The translations under genes and the position numbers were made by a program. Positions 31,089-44,193 of a stretch of 64,000 nt of DNA are shown here, in pieces. Each line of letters opens with the position of its first letter. Positions within the stretch are counted from its first letter, which is position 1. The notes under the pieces are model-generated. The model saw only the letters and a list, made by a program, of their open reading frames with translations. It did not search any database and was not told where the DNA came from. The stretch is from Hydrogenophilales bacterium 28-61-23 (GTDB lineage Bacteria; Pseudomonadota; Gammaproteobacteria; Burkholderiales; Thiobacillaceae): NCBI GenBank assembly GCA_002281555.1, contig NCGJ01000001.1, positions 124,001 through 188,000 of the forward strand, given 5' to 3'.

Positions 31089-31850
31089 TCAACGGCGCTG
31101 TGTGGCCAGCCACGTCCTCACTTCATGCGCCACCCATTCGCCGTCATCCAGCGCCAGATCGTGCCCCGCGCTAGGGTGCAGGGCAAAGTCGGCGTTCCAG
31201 GCGCGCGCCAGCCGTCGCGAGCAGCGCGGGTGGACCAGCCGGTCGCCGGCGCCGGCAAGGATAAGCAGGGGGATGGCGGGCTTGTCGACGGCGGCAAAAC
31301 GCGCGGCGGCGAGCAACTGGCGCAGGGCGCCGCCGCGCGAGACCGGACATTCCCGTGCGTACTCGGTCCAGGCCGGCAGGACCGATTGCAGTTCCGCGGC
31401 GCGAGCGCTGGTCAGTTCCAGAATGCCGCGCTCCCGCGCTTCGCCACTGGAAACCAGCAGCCTGAGCAACGTGGGATAGGCGCTAGGCCGTAAACGCTCA
31501 AAAAACGGGCTGTAAGGGCGCAGGCTGGTACTGAGCAAAACCACGGCGCGACATTCGTCCGGATAGCGTGTGGCCCAAGCCACAGCCACCATGCCACCGA
31601 GCGACAGGGCAAGCAGGTGGTAGGGCGGCGCCCTGCCCCGCTCGCGCAGCGCGCTGCGGCAGGCTTCCATCATGGCATCGACCCGGGCCGGGCTGGGCGC
31701 GGCATAGAGGCGGCCGTTGCCGGGCAGGTCGGGCGTGAGGATATCGCTCTCTGCAAGCTCGCCGGCGAACACGGCTTGGAACTGCTCCGGAAAGCCGCCC
31801 CAGTGCCGCGCCTCGCGCGTCAGTCCACGCAAAAAAACCCAGGTCGTCAT
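31089..31850 (-). CDS. Alpha/beta-fold hydrolase
   Basis: This 253-residue protein has the alpha/beta hydrolase fold. The nucleophile elbow is ALSLGG (S83, with alanine in place of the first glycine of GxSxG). A plausible catalytic aspartate is in LAGAGDRLVHP and the histidine in HPSAGHDL. The substrate is unknown. ATG 31850 was chosen because its ATGA overlaps the stop of the upstream M14 peptidase gene and it gives a compact N-terminus. The frame remains open much further upstream but only antisense-like low-quality sequence is added. The overlap suggests joint function with the peptidase. Confidence 0.82.
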   Translation of the reverse strand: MTTWVFLRGLTREARHWGGFPEQFQAVFAGELAESDILTPDLPGNGRLYAAPSPARVDAMMEACRSALRERGRAPPYHLLALSLGGMVAVAWATRYPDECRAVVLLSTSLRPYSPFFERLRPSAYPTLLRLLVSSGEARERGILELTSARAAELQSVLPAWTEYARECPVSRGGALRQLLAAARFAAVDKPAIPLLILAGAGDRLVHPRCSRRLARAWNADFALHPSAGHDLALDDGEWVAHEVRTWLATQRR

Positions 31851-32878
31851 GAGTGATGATGCCAGCCGTACCACTCGGCCATGGCCAGCTTCTTGTGGCG
31901 TAGCCGCGCATCGCCGCGCGGCAGCCAGTTCTCCCAGCCACCGGCGGCGCGCGCCAGGAAATCCAGCCAGAGCAGATGTTGCCGCAGGATGCGATGCATG
32001 CGGTGGCCGGGGCGAGGATTGAACAGGCCTTGGCGGGAAAACAGTTGGCGCGGATTCTTCTTCACCCATAGCCAGGAACCCATTTCCAGGGTCAGCGGCA
32101 GGAACACCCGCTCCGCCCCGCCACCCGCCCGCGTTTGCAAATAGAAATGATCCCAAAGATCGCCATGCGCCAGATATTGCCGGCTTTGCGGCTCGATCAC
32201 GTAGTTGTGGGTGGGGAAACTCTGCTCGAACAGGTCTTTCAGTGCGTGGACTTCCGGCAAATTCGGAAACGGCTTGGTCGTGTGGGCATAGGGAAACCAG
32301 ATGCGGTCACGCACGCCGAAGCCGGAATGGCAATCCATCGCCAGACTGAAGCGACGGTGGCCGAGTTCTTCTTCCACCACCCGCGCCAGCACCTGGCTCT
32401 CCGGCTGCATCGGCGCGTCGACCGGGCCGCGATACCAGGGCAGGCGGGCGCTGTAACGCTGGCCTCCAAGCATGAAAGGCACCCTCTCCAGCGCATCCAG
32501 CGGCGCGTTGCGCATGAGATCGACCCCGTCCGGATTGCTGCGCGTGTTGCGCCACATGCCGCCAGGGTTGGCCAGGGGCACGAACACCATGCGCAGCGTC
32601 TCCAGTTGCCGGTGCAGCAGCGGGTCCCACTTGAGCCGGTTGAGCAGCCCGCGCAGGTAAACCAGCAACACGCGCGTACCGATGCGCTCCAGCCCGTGGA
32701 TGCCGCCGAAATAACCTATCGCCGGCAAGTTCGGGTCGGGATTGCCCAGAGCCAAGACATGGATAGGCAGCGCCGTGCCATCCACCTCGACCGTATGCGC
32801 AACGCGCACCGAAAAACCGTCTGGCACCTGGTCCAGCAGACGGTTCAGATCGATGAGTTCGGGGAGGTGTTGATACAT
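31847..32878 (-). CDS. M14-family zinc carboxypeptidase-like protein
   Basis: This 343-residue protein has the metallocarboxypeptidase layout. The zinc ligands are HGLE (H61, E64) and H184 in MDCHSGFG. A substrate-site region NPGGMWRNTRSNPDGVDL is present, and the catalytic glutamate is E265 in LTLEMGSW. No signal peptide is evident, so it probably acts in the cytoplasm. The M14 subfamily that trims peptides or deacylates amino acids cannot be told apart here. ATG 32878 is the natural start. It is translationally coupled to the downstream hydrolase. Confidence 0.82.
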   Translation of the reverse strand: MYQHLPELIDLNRLLDQVPDGFSVRVAHTVEVDGTALPIHVLALGNPDPNLPAIGYFGGIHGLERIGTRVLLVYLRGLLNRLKWDPLLHRQLETLRMVFVPLANPGGMWRNTRSNPDGVDLMRNAPLDALERVPFMLGGQRYSARLPWYRGPVDAPMQPESQVLARVVEEELGHRRFSLAMDCHSGFGVRDRIWFPYAHTTKPFPNLPEVHALKDLFEQSFPTHNYVIEPQSRQYLAHGDLWDHFYLQTRAGGGAERVFLPLTLEMGSWLWVKKNPRQLFSRQGLFNPRPGHRMHRILRQHLLWLDFLARAAGGWENWLPRGDARLRHKKLAMAEWYGWHHHS

Positions 32879-32931
32879 CGCGGCATGATCTGAGTGGCGC
32901 TGGTGGGCGTGTCGACATGGGAACGCGGTGC

Positions 32932-32984
32932 TTCGCCTGACCCACGTCCGGTAGGAGATGGAGTATTCAGGCGAATGCATCTCC
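32932..32984. promoter_or_regulatory. Nested inverted repeats between divergent M14 gene and hybrid kinase
   Basis: TTCGCCTGA (32932-32940) pairs with TCAGGCGAA (32967-32975), and GGAGATG (32954-32960) pairs with CATCTCC (32978-32984). A further near-palindrome, ATGGG-n8-CCCAT, lies at 33060-33077 before the kinase. These may be regulator sites in the divergent promoter region, but no regulator is known. Confidence 0.3.
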
Positions 32985-33132
32985 ATGTCCATACATGAAC
33001 CGATCTTTATGCCGCGCCCGCATCGGGCGAACACCGGCCCATGAGCAATGCCGGAAGACATGGGTCTTTAGTCCCATACGCAATGACCTCGGCGGCGCGC
33101 TAACATGACCGCGCCCTCCATCTGGAATCGCC

Positions 33133-35754
33133 ATGTCCGCCCGTCTCGCCCACTTGCCACACAAACTCCTCTCGACGGTCGGCGCGGGCTTTGCTCTGGC
33201 GCTGGCTTTGATCGTGGCGCTGATCTTCCTCGGTCTGCACCAGCTGGCGGCGACCAACGCGCATCTGGAATCCATCGTCCAGGAAAACAGCGTCAAGAGC
33301 CGTCTGGCCAATCAGATGCGCGACATCCTGCGCGACCGCGCGATTTCCATGCTGACTATCGTGGTGACCAGCGACCCGTTTGAAAAAGACGAGGAGATGC
33401 TGCGTTTTTACGAGTTCGGCTCAGCCTACCAGCAAGTCCGCCTCGATCTCTATTCGCAGATCAGTCGTCCGCGCGAAAGGGAAGTGCTGGCCCACATCGA
33501 CCACCTCACCAACACCAACCAGCCGGTGATGGTACGTACCGTCGATCTGGCGGTCGACGGCTATACCTTCCTGGCCTTTGAAGAGCTGCAACGCGAAGGC
33601 ATCCCCTTGCAACGCGCGCTGGTCAAGGAGCTGGACGCGCTGATCCTGATTCAACGCGACATGACCAAGCTGGCGGCCGATGAAGCGCGCGCCGACTACG
33701 ACCAGACCCGCTGGCTGATGATGACACTCGGCGCTCTGGCGGTACTGGCGGCCGGGCTTGTGGCCATTACGGTGATGCGCCGCACCGCGCGGCTGGCGGC
33801 CGCCACCGAACATGAACGGACCAAATTCCAGACCCTGTTCGAGACCAATACCGACGGCATCGTCATCCTCAACCGCCAGGGTTTCTCGGACTGCAATCCG
33901 GCCACGCTGGAAATGTTCCGCATGAACCGGGTCGAGGATTTCCTCAAACGCAAACCGGAAGATCTGGGCGTTGAAAGCCAGCCTTGCGGCACACCGCCTT
34001 ACATGCTGGCGGAGCGCCACATCCAGCAGGCGGTGGAAAAAGGCCATGCGTTCTTCAAATGGACCGCGCGCCGCCCGGATGGCAGCACCTTCCCGGCCGA
34101 AATCGCGCTGCACGCGATGAATCTGGATGGCGAACCGGTGATCCAGGCCATCATGCGCGACGTCTCCGCCCAGAAGGAAGTCGAGGCCGCGCTGGAAGGC
34201 GCCCGCGATGCGGCGCTGGCGGCGAATGAAATGAAGTCGCAGTTCGTCGCCAATGTCAGCCATGAGATCCGCACCCCGATGAACGGCATACTCGGTATGA
34301 CGCAACTGCTGCTCGGCAGCGACCTCAACCCGCGCCAACGCGAATATGCCGACACCATCGCCCGCTCGGCCGAGGCATTGATGGGCGTGATCAACGATCT
34401 GCTCGATTTCTCCAAAATCGAAGCCGGCCGCATGAACGTCGAAAGCATCGACTTCAACCTCGGCGCCGTGCTCAAGGATGTGATCGATCTTTACCTTCCG
34501 CGCGCCGAGGCCAAGCAGCTGGTGCTGCGGCTGGAACGTGGCGAAGACTTGCCGGAATGGGTGCGCGGCGATCCGCTGCGCCTGCGCCAGATTCTGCTCA
34601 ATCTGCTCGATAACGCGATCAAATTCACCCATGAGGGCGAGATCCGGGTCAGCGTTACCTGGATCGATGCCGCGCCCAATCAATGCCTGTTCACGATAAG
34701 CGACACCGGCATCGGCATGAGCGAGGAAACGCAAAAACGGATTTTTCAGGCTTTCTCCCAGGCCGACGGCTCCGTCAGCCGCAAATACGGCGGCACCGGC
34801 CTCGGCTTGACCATCTGCCGGCAACTGGCGGAGTTGATGGGCGGAGATCTAAACCTGCACAGCGCGCCCGACCAAGGCAGCACCTTCCGCTTGCGGCTAC
34901 CCTTGTCGAAGGCGCATGCCGGCCACCTTGCCGCCACGACCGGGCGCCCGGCCGACACCGACACGCTCCGCTTCCCCGGCGTCGAAGTACTGATCGTGGA
35001 AGACAACCCGATCAATCAGAAGCTGCTTGGTTTCATGCTGAAAAATCTGGGCGTCACGGTTCATTTGGCTGACGACGGCAAGACCGCGTTCGATCTGCTC
35101 GAAAGCGCCGATGTCGATCTGGTTCTGATGGATTGCCAGATGCCCGGGTGGGACGGCCTCACCGCGACGCGAGCGCTGCGCGAGCGCGAAGAAAAAGAAG
35201 CGCGAAAACGCGTGCCGATCATCGCCTTGTCCGCCAACGCCATGCCCGGTTATGACGAAATCTGCCGCCAGGCCGGCATGGATGACTACATGGCCAAGCC
35301 GCTCAAGGAAGACGATCTGGCGCAAACCCTGGCCCGCTGGCTGCCAGGCCGAGCCATTTCGGCCCGGGAGAGCAGGCCGGAGCAAGACTCGGGCAACGCG
35401 CCGGAAACCGGTTTCGATCTCGAAAAATTACGCCGCATTTGCCGCAACGACACGCGCCAGATCGATGAAATGCTGCGACTGTTCGTTTCCAGCACGGAAA
35501 ACCTGCTGGCCGATCTGGCTCAAGCGATCGAAAATCGCGATGCTGCGCAGACCGCTCGGCATGCCCATCAAATCAAGGGCGCGGCCGCCTATCTTGGCGC
35601 CGAAGCGATGACCGAACTGGCCAGCGCAACCGAAACTCAGGCCAAGGCGACCGACTGGGCCGCCTGCATCGACGCCCAGGAAGACCTGGAAGCCGCGTTC
35701 ATTACGGTGCGACTGGCAATCGAGACGCACGTTTTGAGAAAAACAGGCAGTTAG
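33133..35754 (+). CDS. Hybrid sensor histidine kinase with receiver and HPt domains
   Basis: This 873-residue inner-membrane phosphorelay protein has two membrane helices (about 15-35 and 193-215) flanking a periplasmic four-helix region. A PAS domain follows (about 230-350). The kinase has H377 in NVSHEIRTPMNGI and an ATPase domain (DNAIKF, DTGIGM, GGTGLGLTI). The receiver has D667 in LVLMDCQMPGWDG, and the C-terminal HPt domain has H812 in HQIKG. All phosphotransfer residues are present. The signal is unknown. No partner response regulator is adjacent; serS follows. Confidence 0.94.
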   Translation: MSARLAHLPHKLLSTVGAGFALALALIVALIFLGLHQLAATNAHLESIVQENSVKSRLANQMRDILRDRAISMLTIVVTSDPFEKDEEMLRFYEFGSAYQQVRLDLYSQISRPREREVLAHIDHLTNTNQPVMVRTVDLAVDGYTFLAFEELQREGIPLQRALVKELDALILIQRDMTKLAADEARADYDQTRWLMMTLGALAVLAAGLVAITVMRRTARLAAATEHERTKFQTLFETNTDGIVILNRQGFSDCNPATLEMFRMNRVEDFLKRKPEDLGVESQPCGTPPYMLAERHIQQAVEKGHAFFKWTARRPDGSTFPAEIALHAMNLDGEPVIQAIMRDVSAQKEVEAALEGARDAALAANEMKSQFVANVSHEIRTPMNGILGMTQLLLGSDLNPRQREYADTIARSAEALMGVINDLLDFSKIEAGRMNVESIDFNLGAVLKDVIDLYLPRAEAKQLVLRLERGEDLPEWVRGDPLRLRQILLNLLDNAIKFTHEGEIRVSVTWIDAAPNQCLFTISDTGIGMSEETQKRIFQAFSQADGSVSRKYGGTGLGLTICRQLAELMGGDLNLHSAPDQGSTFRLRLPLSKAHAGHLAATTGRPADTDTLRFPGVEVLIVEDNPINQKLLGFMLKNLGVTVHLADDGKTAFDLLESADVDLVLMDCQMPGWDGLTATRALREREEKEARKRVPIIALSANAMPGYDEICRQAGMDDYMAKPLKEDDLAQTLARWLPGRAISARESRPEQDSGNAPETGFDLEKLRRICRNDTRQIDEMLRLFVSSTENLLADLAQAIENRDAAQTARHAHQIKGAAAYLGAEAMTELASATETQAKATDWAACIDAQEDLEAAFITVRLAIETHVLRKTGS

Positions 35755-37071
<1,317 letters not shown>

Positions 37072-37093
37072 GCCCTCGGAATTCTGAGTGGAA

Positions 37094-37189
37094 GGCGGCA
37101 AGGGATTGCCGCCCAACCGACTAGGCTCACACAACCGTAGGGCGGCAACCCCTTGCCGCCCGTTCTTCTCGCGGCGGGGGTTCGCCGCC
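37094..37189. repeat. Palindromic repeat cluster, family B (three hairpins)
   Basis: Between convergent serS and gyrA lie GGCGGCAA-GGGA-TTGCCGCC (37094-37113), GGCGGCAA-CCCC-TTGCCGCC (37141-37160) and a shorter GCGGCG/CGCCGC hairpin (37171-37188). The last two repeat the bipartite arrangement found downstream of hipA. They may serve as bidirectional transcript ends, though no U-tract is present. Confidence 0.75.
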
Positions 37190-37210
37190 TTATGAAACTA
37201 TCGGCGGAAA

Positions 37211-39826
<2,616 letters not shown>

Positions 39827-39911
39827 TGCGGGGCGTCTCGACGGGTTGTTCTGTGATTTCTTTGAAAAACGTGATGTTTTTACTGGCGTTTTTGCCAACA
39901 AAAGCCAGTGG

Positions 39912-39917
39912 ATTTTA
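39912..39917 (-). promoter_or_regulatory. Possible extended -10 promoter of gyrA
   Basis: On the minus strand TGCTAAAAT has the TGn extension and a five-of-six -10 box. No good -35 box lies at 17 bases. Transcription would start about 79 bases before the gyrA ATG. Confidence 0.35.
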
Positions 39918-39998
39918 GCATGGCAAACACCCCATTCCGTCCCTCATTCCGGTCCAAAAACCGCTAGGATTTCAGCCTTTCCTGCAAGGAATCGTGCC

Positions 39999-41330
39999 AT
40001 GTCCGAAAAAATCGCCGATCTACGCATCGATGCCGGCTGGATCGTTCCCGTCGAACCTGAAAACACAGTGCTGTCCGGCCATAGCCTGCTAATCAGGAAC
40101 GACCGCATCGCCGCGCTGTTGCCCAGCGCGGAGGCGGACAACTGGATCAGCCGGGAGCGCGTGCATCTGCCCGGCCATGCGCTGATTCCCGGGCTGATCA
40201 ATCTGCATAGCCACGCCGCGATGACCTTGCTGCGCGGCTATGCCGACGATCTGCCGCTGATGACCTGGCTGCATGAACACATCTGGCCAGCGGAAAATCG
40301 CCACGTTTCCGCCGCCTTCGTGCGCGACGGCACCCGCCTGGCCTGCCTGGAAATGTTGCAGGCCGGCGTGACCTGCTTCAACGACATGTATTTTTTCTCG
40401 GAAGCGGTGGTGGAAGCGGCGGTGGAAGCCGGCATGCGCGTGGCGGCGGGCCTGATCGTGGTGGATTCCGCCACGCCCTACGCCGCCGACCCGGACGGCT
40501 ATCTGCAAAAGGGCCTGGCGCTGCGCGATGCATGGATCGACGAACCTTTGGCCCACTATTGCCTGGCGCCGCATGCGCCCTACACCGTCGGCGACCGCTC
40601 GCTGGAAAAGATCGCGACCTACGCGGCGCAGCTCGATCTGCCGGTTCACATGCACATCCACGAAACCGAACATGAAATCGAGCATAGCCTCGCGCAATAC
40701 GGCGTGCGCCCGCTCGCCCGGCTGAAGGCGTTGGGGCTGCTGACGCCGGGGCTGATCGCCGTCCATGCGGTGCATCTGAACGAGGAGGAAATCGGCTGGC
40801 TGGCCAGCCACGGCTGCCATGTGGCGCACTGTCCGAGTTCCAACCTGAAACTGGCAAGCGGTTTTTCGCCCGTGGCCGCATTGCTGGCGGCCGGAGTGAA
40901 CGTGGGCATCGGCACCGATGGCGCGGCGAGCAATAACCGTCTGGACATGCTCGGCGAACTGCGTCTGGCCGCCCTGCTCGGCAAAGCCGTGGCGGCCGAT
41001 CCGGCCGCTCTGCCGGCGCATCGGGTCTTGCGCATGGCGACGCTGGCCGGCGCGCGCGCCCTTGGCCTGGATGCGCGGATTGGTTCGCTGGAAGTCGGAA
41101 AAATGGCGGACGTGGTGGCCGTCAACCTGGATCACCCCGCAACTCAACCCTGTTATGACCCGGTTTCTCAGTTGGTCTACAGCGCCGGCAGCGATCAGGT
41201 CAGCCATGTCTGGGTCGGCGGCAAGGCGGTGGTGATCGAAGGACGATGCCGGACGCTGGATGAGGCCGAGATCATCGGCCGCGCGCATGTCTGGCGTGGG
41301 CGCATCGGCGCGGGAACAAAACACGGATGA
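39999..41330 (+). CDS. mtaD: MtaD-like adenosine-derivative deaminase (amidohydrolase)
   Basis: This 443-residue amidohydrolase of the TRZ/ATZ family most resembles 5-methylthioadenosine/S-adenosylhomocysteine deaminases. The metal ligands are seen in NLHSHAAM (HxH), HMHIHETEHE and AVHAVHLNE, with the aspartate in IGTDGAASNN. These enzymes act in the cytoplasm on methylthioadenosine or related nucleosides. The exact substrate is inferred from the family. ATG 39999 is preceded by AAGGA at good spacing. The gene is divergent from gyrA. Confidence 0.85.
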   Translation: MSEKIADLRIDAGWIVPVEPENTVLSGHSLLIRNDRIAALLPSAEADNWISRERVHLPGHALIPGLINLHSHAAMTLLRGYADDLPLMTWLHEHIWPAENRHVSAAFVRDGTRLACLEMLQAGVTCFNDMYFFSEAVVEAAVEAGMRVAAGLIVVDSATPYAADPDGYLQKGLALRDAWIDEPLAHYCLAPHAPYTVGDRSLEKIATYAAQLDLPVHMHIHETEHEIEHSLAQYGVRPLARLKALGLLTPGLIAVHAVHLNEEEIGWLASHGCHVAHCPSSNLKLASGFSPVAALLAAGVNVGIGTDGAASNNRLDMLGELRLAALLGKAVAADPAALPAHRVLRMATLAGARALGLDARIGSLEVGKMADVVAVNLDHPATQPCYDPVSQLVYSAGSDQVSHVWVGGKAVVIEGRCRTLDEAEIIGRAHVWRGRIGAGTKHG

Positions 41331-41334
41331 CGCT

Positions 41335-41877
41335 TTACGCCGAAGTTTCCCGCCACTCCCCCGGCTGCAATTCATCCAGCCGATAGTTGCCGATTGCCAC
41401 CCTCAACAAGCGCAAAGTCGGGAAGCCGGCTTTCGCCGTCATCCGTCGCACCTGGCGGTTCTTGCCTTCTTTCAGCACAAGCTCGATCCAGGTCGTCGGG
41501 ATGGCTTTGCGAAAGCGCACCGGCGGATCGCGCGGCCAGAGATTTCCCGGCGTGTCGATCAGATGCGCTTGCGCGGGCTGGGTGACGAAGTCGCCCAGGT
41601 CCATCGGACGGCGCAAAGGTTCGAGGTCCTCTTCGGTGGGCGCGCCCTCGACCTGTGCCCAATAGGTCTTGGGCAGTTTGTGGCGCGGGTCGGCCAGGCG
41701 GTGCTGGAGTCCGCCATCGTCGGTTAAAATCAGCAGGCCTTCACTATCCGAATCCAGCCGCCCAGCCGCATAAACACCGGGAATGTCGAGATAGGCGGCA
41801 AGTCCCGGATGGCCGTCTTCAGCCGTGAATTGGCTCAGAACGCCATAGGGTTTGTTGAACAGAATGACGCGGGCCAT
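41335..41877 (-). CDS. rluE: Ribosomal pseudouridine synthase, RluE-like
   Basis: This small RsuA-family pseudouridine synthase (180 aa) lacks the S4 domain. The catalytic aspartate is in AAGRLDSDSEGLLILTDDG. KTYWAQVEGAP and EGKNRQVRRMTAKAGFPTLR are further family motifs. Its size and lack of an S4 domain fit RluE, which modifies 23S rRNA U2457 in E. coli. The specific site is an inference. ATG 41877 gives the normal N-terminus MARVILFNKPYGVLSQF. It ends five bases from the convergent deaminase gene. Confidence 0.85.
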   Translation of the reverse strand: MARVILFNKPYGVLSQFTAEDGHPGLAAYLDIPGVYAAGRLDSDSEGLLILTDDGGLQHRLADPRHKLPKTYWAQVEGAPTEEDLEPLRRPMDLGDFVTQPAQAHLIDTPGNLWPRDPPVRFRKAIPTTWIELVLKEGKNRQVRRMTAKAGFPTLRLLRVAIGNYRLDELQPGEWRETSA

Positions 41878-41908
41878 CAGTTTTTTTCTTTTTTGATCAG
41901 GAGTTATC

Positions 41909-43150
41909 GTGAGCAGCCACATCCAGATGCCAACCGAAGGCGCAAAAATCACCGTCAATGCCGATGCTTCGCTGAATGTGCCGGAGCGCCCGATTATCCC
42001 GTTTATCGAGGGCGATGGCACCGGCGTGGACATCACCCCGGTGATGATCAAAGTGCTCGATGCGGCCGTGGCCAAGGCTTACTCTGGCCGCCGCAAGATT
42101 GAATGGATGGAAGTCTTCGCCGGCGAAAAAGCGACCAAGGTCTATGGCGCCGACGCTTGGCTGCCCGACGAAACCGTCGCGGCGATTCGCGATTACGTGG
42201 TGTCGATCAAGGGTCCGCTGACCACGCCGACTTCCGGCGGCATTCGTTCGCTCAACGTGGCGTTGCGCCAGATGCTGGATTTGTACGTCTGCCTGCGCCC
42301 GGTGCGTTATTTCGAGGGCGTGCCTTCGCCGGTCAAGCATCCGGAAAGAGTCGATATGGTGATCTTCCGCGAGAACACCGAGGACATCTACGCCGGAGTC
42401 GAATGGGAAGCCGGTTCGGCGGAAGTGAAGAAAGTCATCGAATTTCTGCAGAAGGAAATGGGCGTCAAAAAGATTCGTTTCCCGGAGTCTTCCGCCATCG
42501 GCATCAAGCCGGTCTCGGTGGATGGCTCAGAGCGCCTGATCCGCCGCGCCATCCAGTACGCCATCGACAACAACCGCCGCTCGGTGACCTTGGTACACAA
42601 GGGCAACATCATGAAGTTCACCGAAGGCGGCTTCAAGAAGTGGGGCTACGAACTGGCGATTCGCGAATTCGGCGGTGAACTGATCGACGGTGGTCCGTGG
42701 GTCAAATTGCCGAATGGCATCGTCATCAAGGATGTCATCGCCGACGCTTTCCTGCAGCAGATTCTGCTGCGGCCGGAAGAGTACGACGTGATCGCCACGC
42801 TGAACCTGAACGGCGACTATGTTTCCGATGCGCTGGCGGCGGAAGTCGGCGGCATCGGCATCGCGCCCGGCGCGAATCTTTCGGACTCGGTGGCGATGTT
42901 CGAAGCCACCCATGGCACCGCGCCAAAATATGCCGGCAAGGATTACGTCAATCCGGGTTCGATCATCCTGTCCGGCGAAATGATGTTGCGCCACATGGGC
43001 TGGCTGGAAGCCGCCGACCTGATCGTCAAGGGCATGGACGGCGCGATCCGCGCCAAGAAGGTAACTTACGACTTCGCCCGTTTGATGGACGGCGCCACCC
43101 AGGTTTCGTGCTCGGAATTCGGCACGGAAATGATTCGCTGGATGGACTAA
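41909..43150 (+). CDS. icd: Isocitrate dehydrogenase (NADP)
   Basis: This 413-residue TCA-cycle enzyme oxidatively decarboxylates isocitrate to 2-oxoglutarate. It carries [12 protein letters not shown] with S114, equivalent to the serine phosphorylated by AceK in E. coli. [15 protein letters not shown] and [15 protein letters not shown] are also present; the latter carries the Lys-Tyr pair linked with NADP use. The start is GTG 41909 with AGGAG six bases upstream, preceded by a T-rich tract. It is divergent from the pseudouridine synthase gene. Confidence 0.96.
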   Translation: MSSHIQMPTEGAKITVNADASLNVPERPIIPFIEGDGTGVDITPVMIKVLDAAVAKAYSGRRKIEWMEVFAGEKATKVYGADAWLPDETVAAIRDYVVSIKGPLTTPTSGGIRSLNVALRQMLDLYVCLRPVRYFEGVPSPVKHPERVDMVIFRENTEDIYAGVEWEAGSAEVKKVIEFLQKEMGVKKIRFPESSAIGIKPVSVDGSERLIRRAIQYAIDNNRRSVTLVHKGNIMKFTEGGFKKWGYELAIREFGGELIDGGPWVKLPNGIVIKDVIADAFLQQILLRPEEYDVIATLNLNGDYVSDALAAEVGGIGIAPGANLSDSVAMFEATHGTAPKYAGKDYVNPGSIILSGEMMLRHMGWLEAADLIVKGMDGAIRAKKVTYDFARLMDGATQVSCSEFGTEMIRWMD

Positions 43151-43353
43151 GGCTTGCGCTTGGCTTGCGGTGGCTGGGGCTGCGAAGCAACGCCCACCCC
43201 GAGTCGGTGCAGAAGATCGATCAATTCAAGCGCAATCGGACCGAGCTCTTCTTTCTGTCGCTCCAGACCATCGAGTAAATGATTGATCTGGCTCGTTGTA
43301 TCGAGTCTACGAGACTCGCTGAGAGGTACTCGAAACTGATTGTGGGCATTCAT
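43147..43353 (-). CDS. Small protein of unknown function
   Basis: This is a 68-residue frame convergent with icd and overlapping its stop codon by four bases. AGGAG lies eight bases before the ATG, which supports translation. The middle (about residues 15-50) looks helical, and the C-terminus is proline- and lysine-rich. I do not recognise a family, and the frame could be chance. Confidence 0.4.
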   Translation of the reverse strand: MNAHNQFRVPLSESRRLDTTSQINHLLDGLERQKEELGPIALELIDLLHRLGVGVASQPQPPQAKRKP

Positions 43354-43446
43354 CTCGGCCGCTCCTGCGCCAGCATCTGATCTTGTGAATTAAGCTATAG
43401 CACAAGGGATGCATGGCGCAGGAACCTGGACGTAAAAGCCCATCGC

Positions 43447-43472
43447 GGAATACGGCAATATCCCCGTATTCC
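43447..43472 (-). terminator. Hairpin downstream of the cold-shock gene
   Basis: GGAATACGG and CCGTATTCC form a perfect 9-bp stem with an eight-base loop, 12 bases after the cold-shock gene stop on the minus strand. No U-run follows, so it may be a terminator remnant or a 3' stabilising hairpin. Confidence 0.4.
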
Positions 43473-43483
43473 TTAAAACCGAA

Positions 43484-43687
43484 TTACATCGGCTGGATGT
43501 TGGAGGCTTGCTTGCCCTTGGGGCCGTCCACCACATCGAAAGTAACGCGCTGATTTTCTTTCAGGCTTTTGAAGCCTTTCGAGGCAATCGCGGAAAAGTG
43601 GGCGAACAAATCATCACCACCACCATCAGGGGTAATGAAGCCGAAGCCTTTAGAGTCGTTAAACCATTTAACAGTACCAGTAGCCAT
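43484..43687 (-). CDS. Cold-shock protein of the CspA family
   Basis: This 67-residue single-domain RNA chaperone has RNP1 KGFGFI and RNP2 DLFAHF, which bind single-stranded RNA or DNA. AGGAG precedes the ATG at good spacing. The region before it (to the divergent clpS, about 165 bases) is AT-rich and long enough for the extended leader common in this family. Which Csp paralogue it is cannot be told. Confidence 0.95.
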   Translation of the reverse strand: MATGTVKWFNDSKGFGFITPDGGGDDLFAHFSAIASKGFKSLKENQRVTFDVVDGPKGKQASNIQPM

Positions 43688-43881
43688 TGAAACTGCTCCT
43701 AAATCAAAAACCGACATAACTAGAATAAAAAACACAAAAACATCTGAACTAAACACTTCCAATTACAGTCGCGTCCGTCCAAACGGGGGCTTTTTACTCG
43801 CCTAATCCCCATACCGTCAATCGGCTTGAAAAAAAACTTTCAATCTCCACAATGATGCTATCCAAGTTACCCGTCTCCCCA

Positions 43882-44193
43882 ATGGCAACAAGGCATCACG
43901 AGGAATCGGTCATCCAAACGGAACGCCCCGTTACCGCACCGCCTCCTCTATATAAGGTATTACTTCTAAACGACGATTTCACGCCAATGGAATTCGTCAT
44001 TCATGTCTTGGAAAGGTTTTTTCAAATGGGGCGCGAACAAGCCACTTCGGTAATGCTCAAAGTGCATAATGAAGGCGCTGGGCTGGCAGGTATTTACCCG
44101 CGAGACGTCGCTGAATCCAAGGTACACCAGGTAAGAGAATTCGCCCGCAACCACCAGCATCCGCTTCAATGCGTGATGGAGGAAAACACATGA
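43882..44193 (+). CDS. clpS: ATP-dependent Clp protease adaptor ClpS
   Basis: This small adaptor (103 aa from the chosen ATG) delivers N-degron substrates to ClpAP. The core [20 protein letters not shown] contains the conserved N-degron pocket residues. [21 protein letters not shown] and the C-terminal HPLQCVMEE match the family. ATG 43882 gives a normal short N-terminal tail. ATG 43852 is also open and adds ten residues. Neither has a clear ribosome site. Its stop overlaps the clpA start (ATGA). Confidence 0.93.
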   Translation: MATRHHEESVIQTERPVTAPPPLYKVLLLNDDFTPMEFVIHVLERFFQMGREQATSVMLKVHNEGAGLAGIYPRDVAESKVHQVREFARNHQHPLQCVMEENT

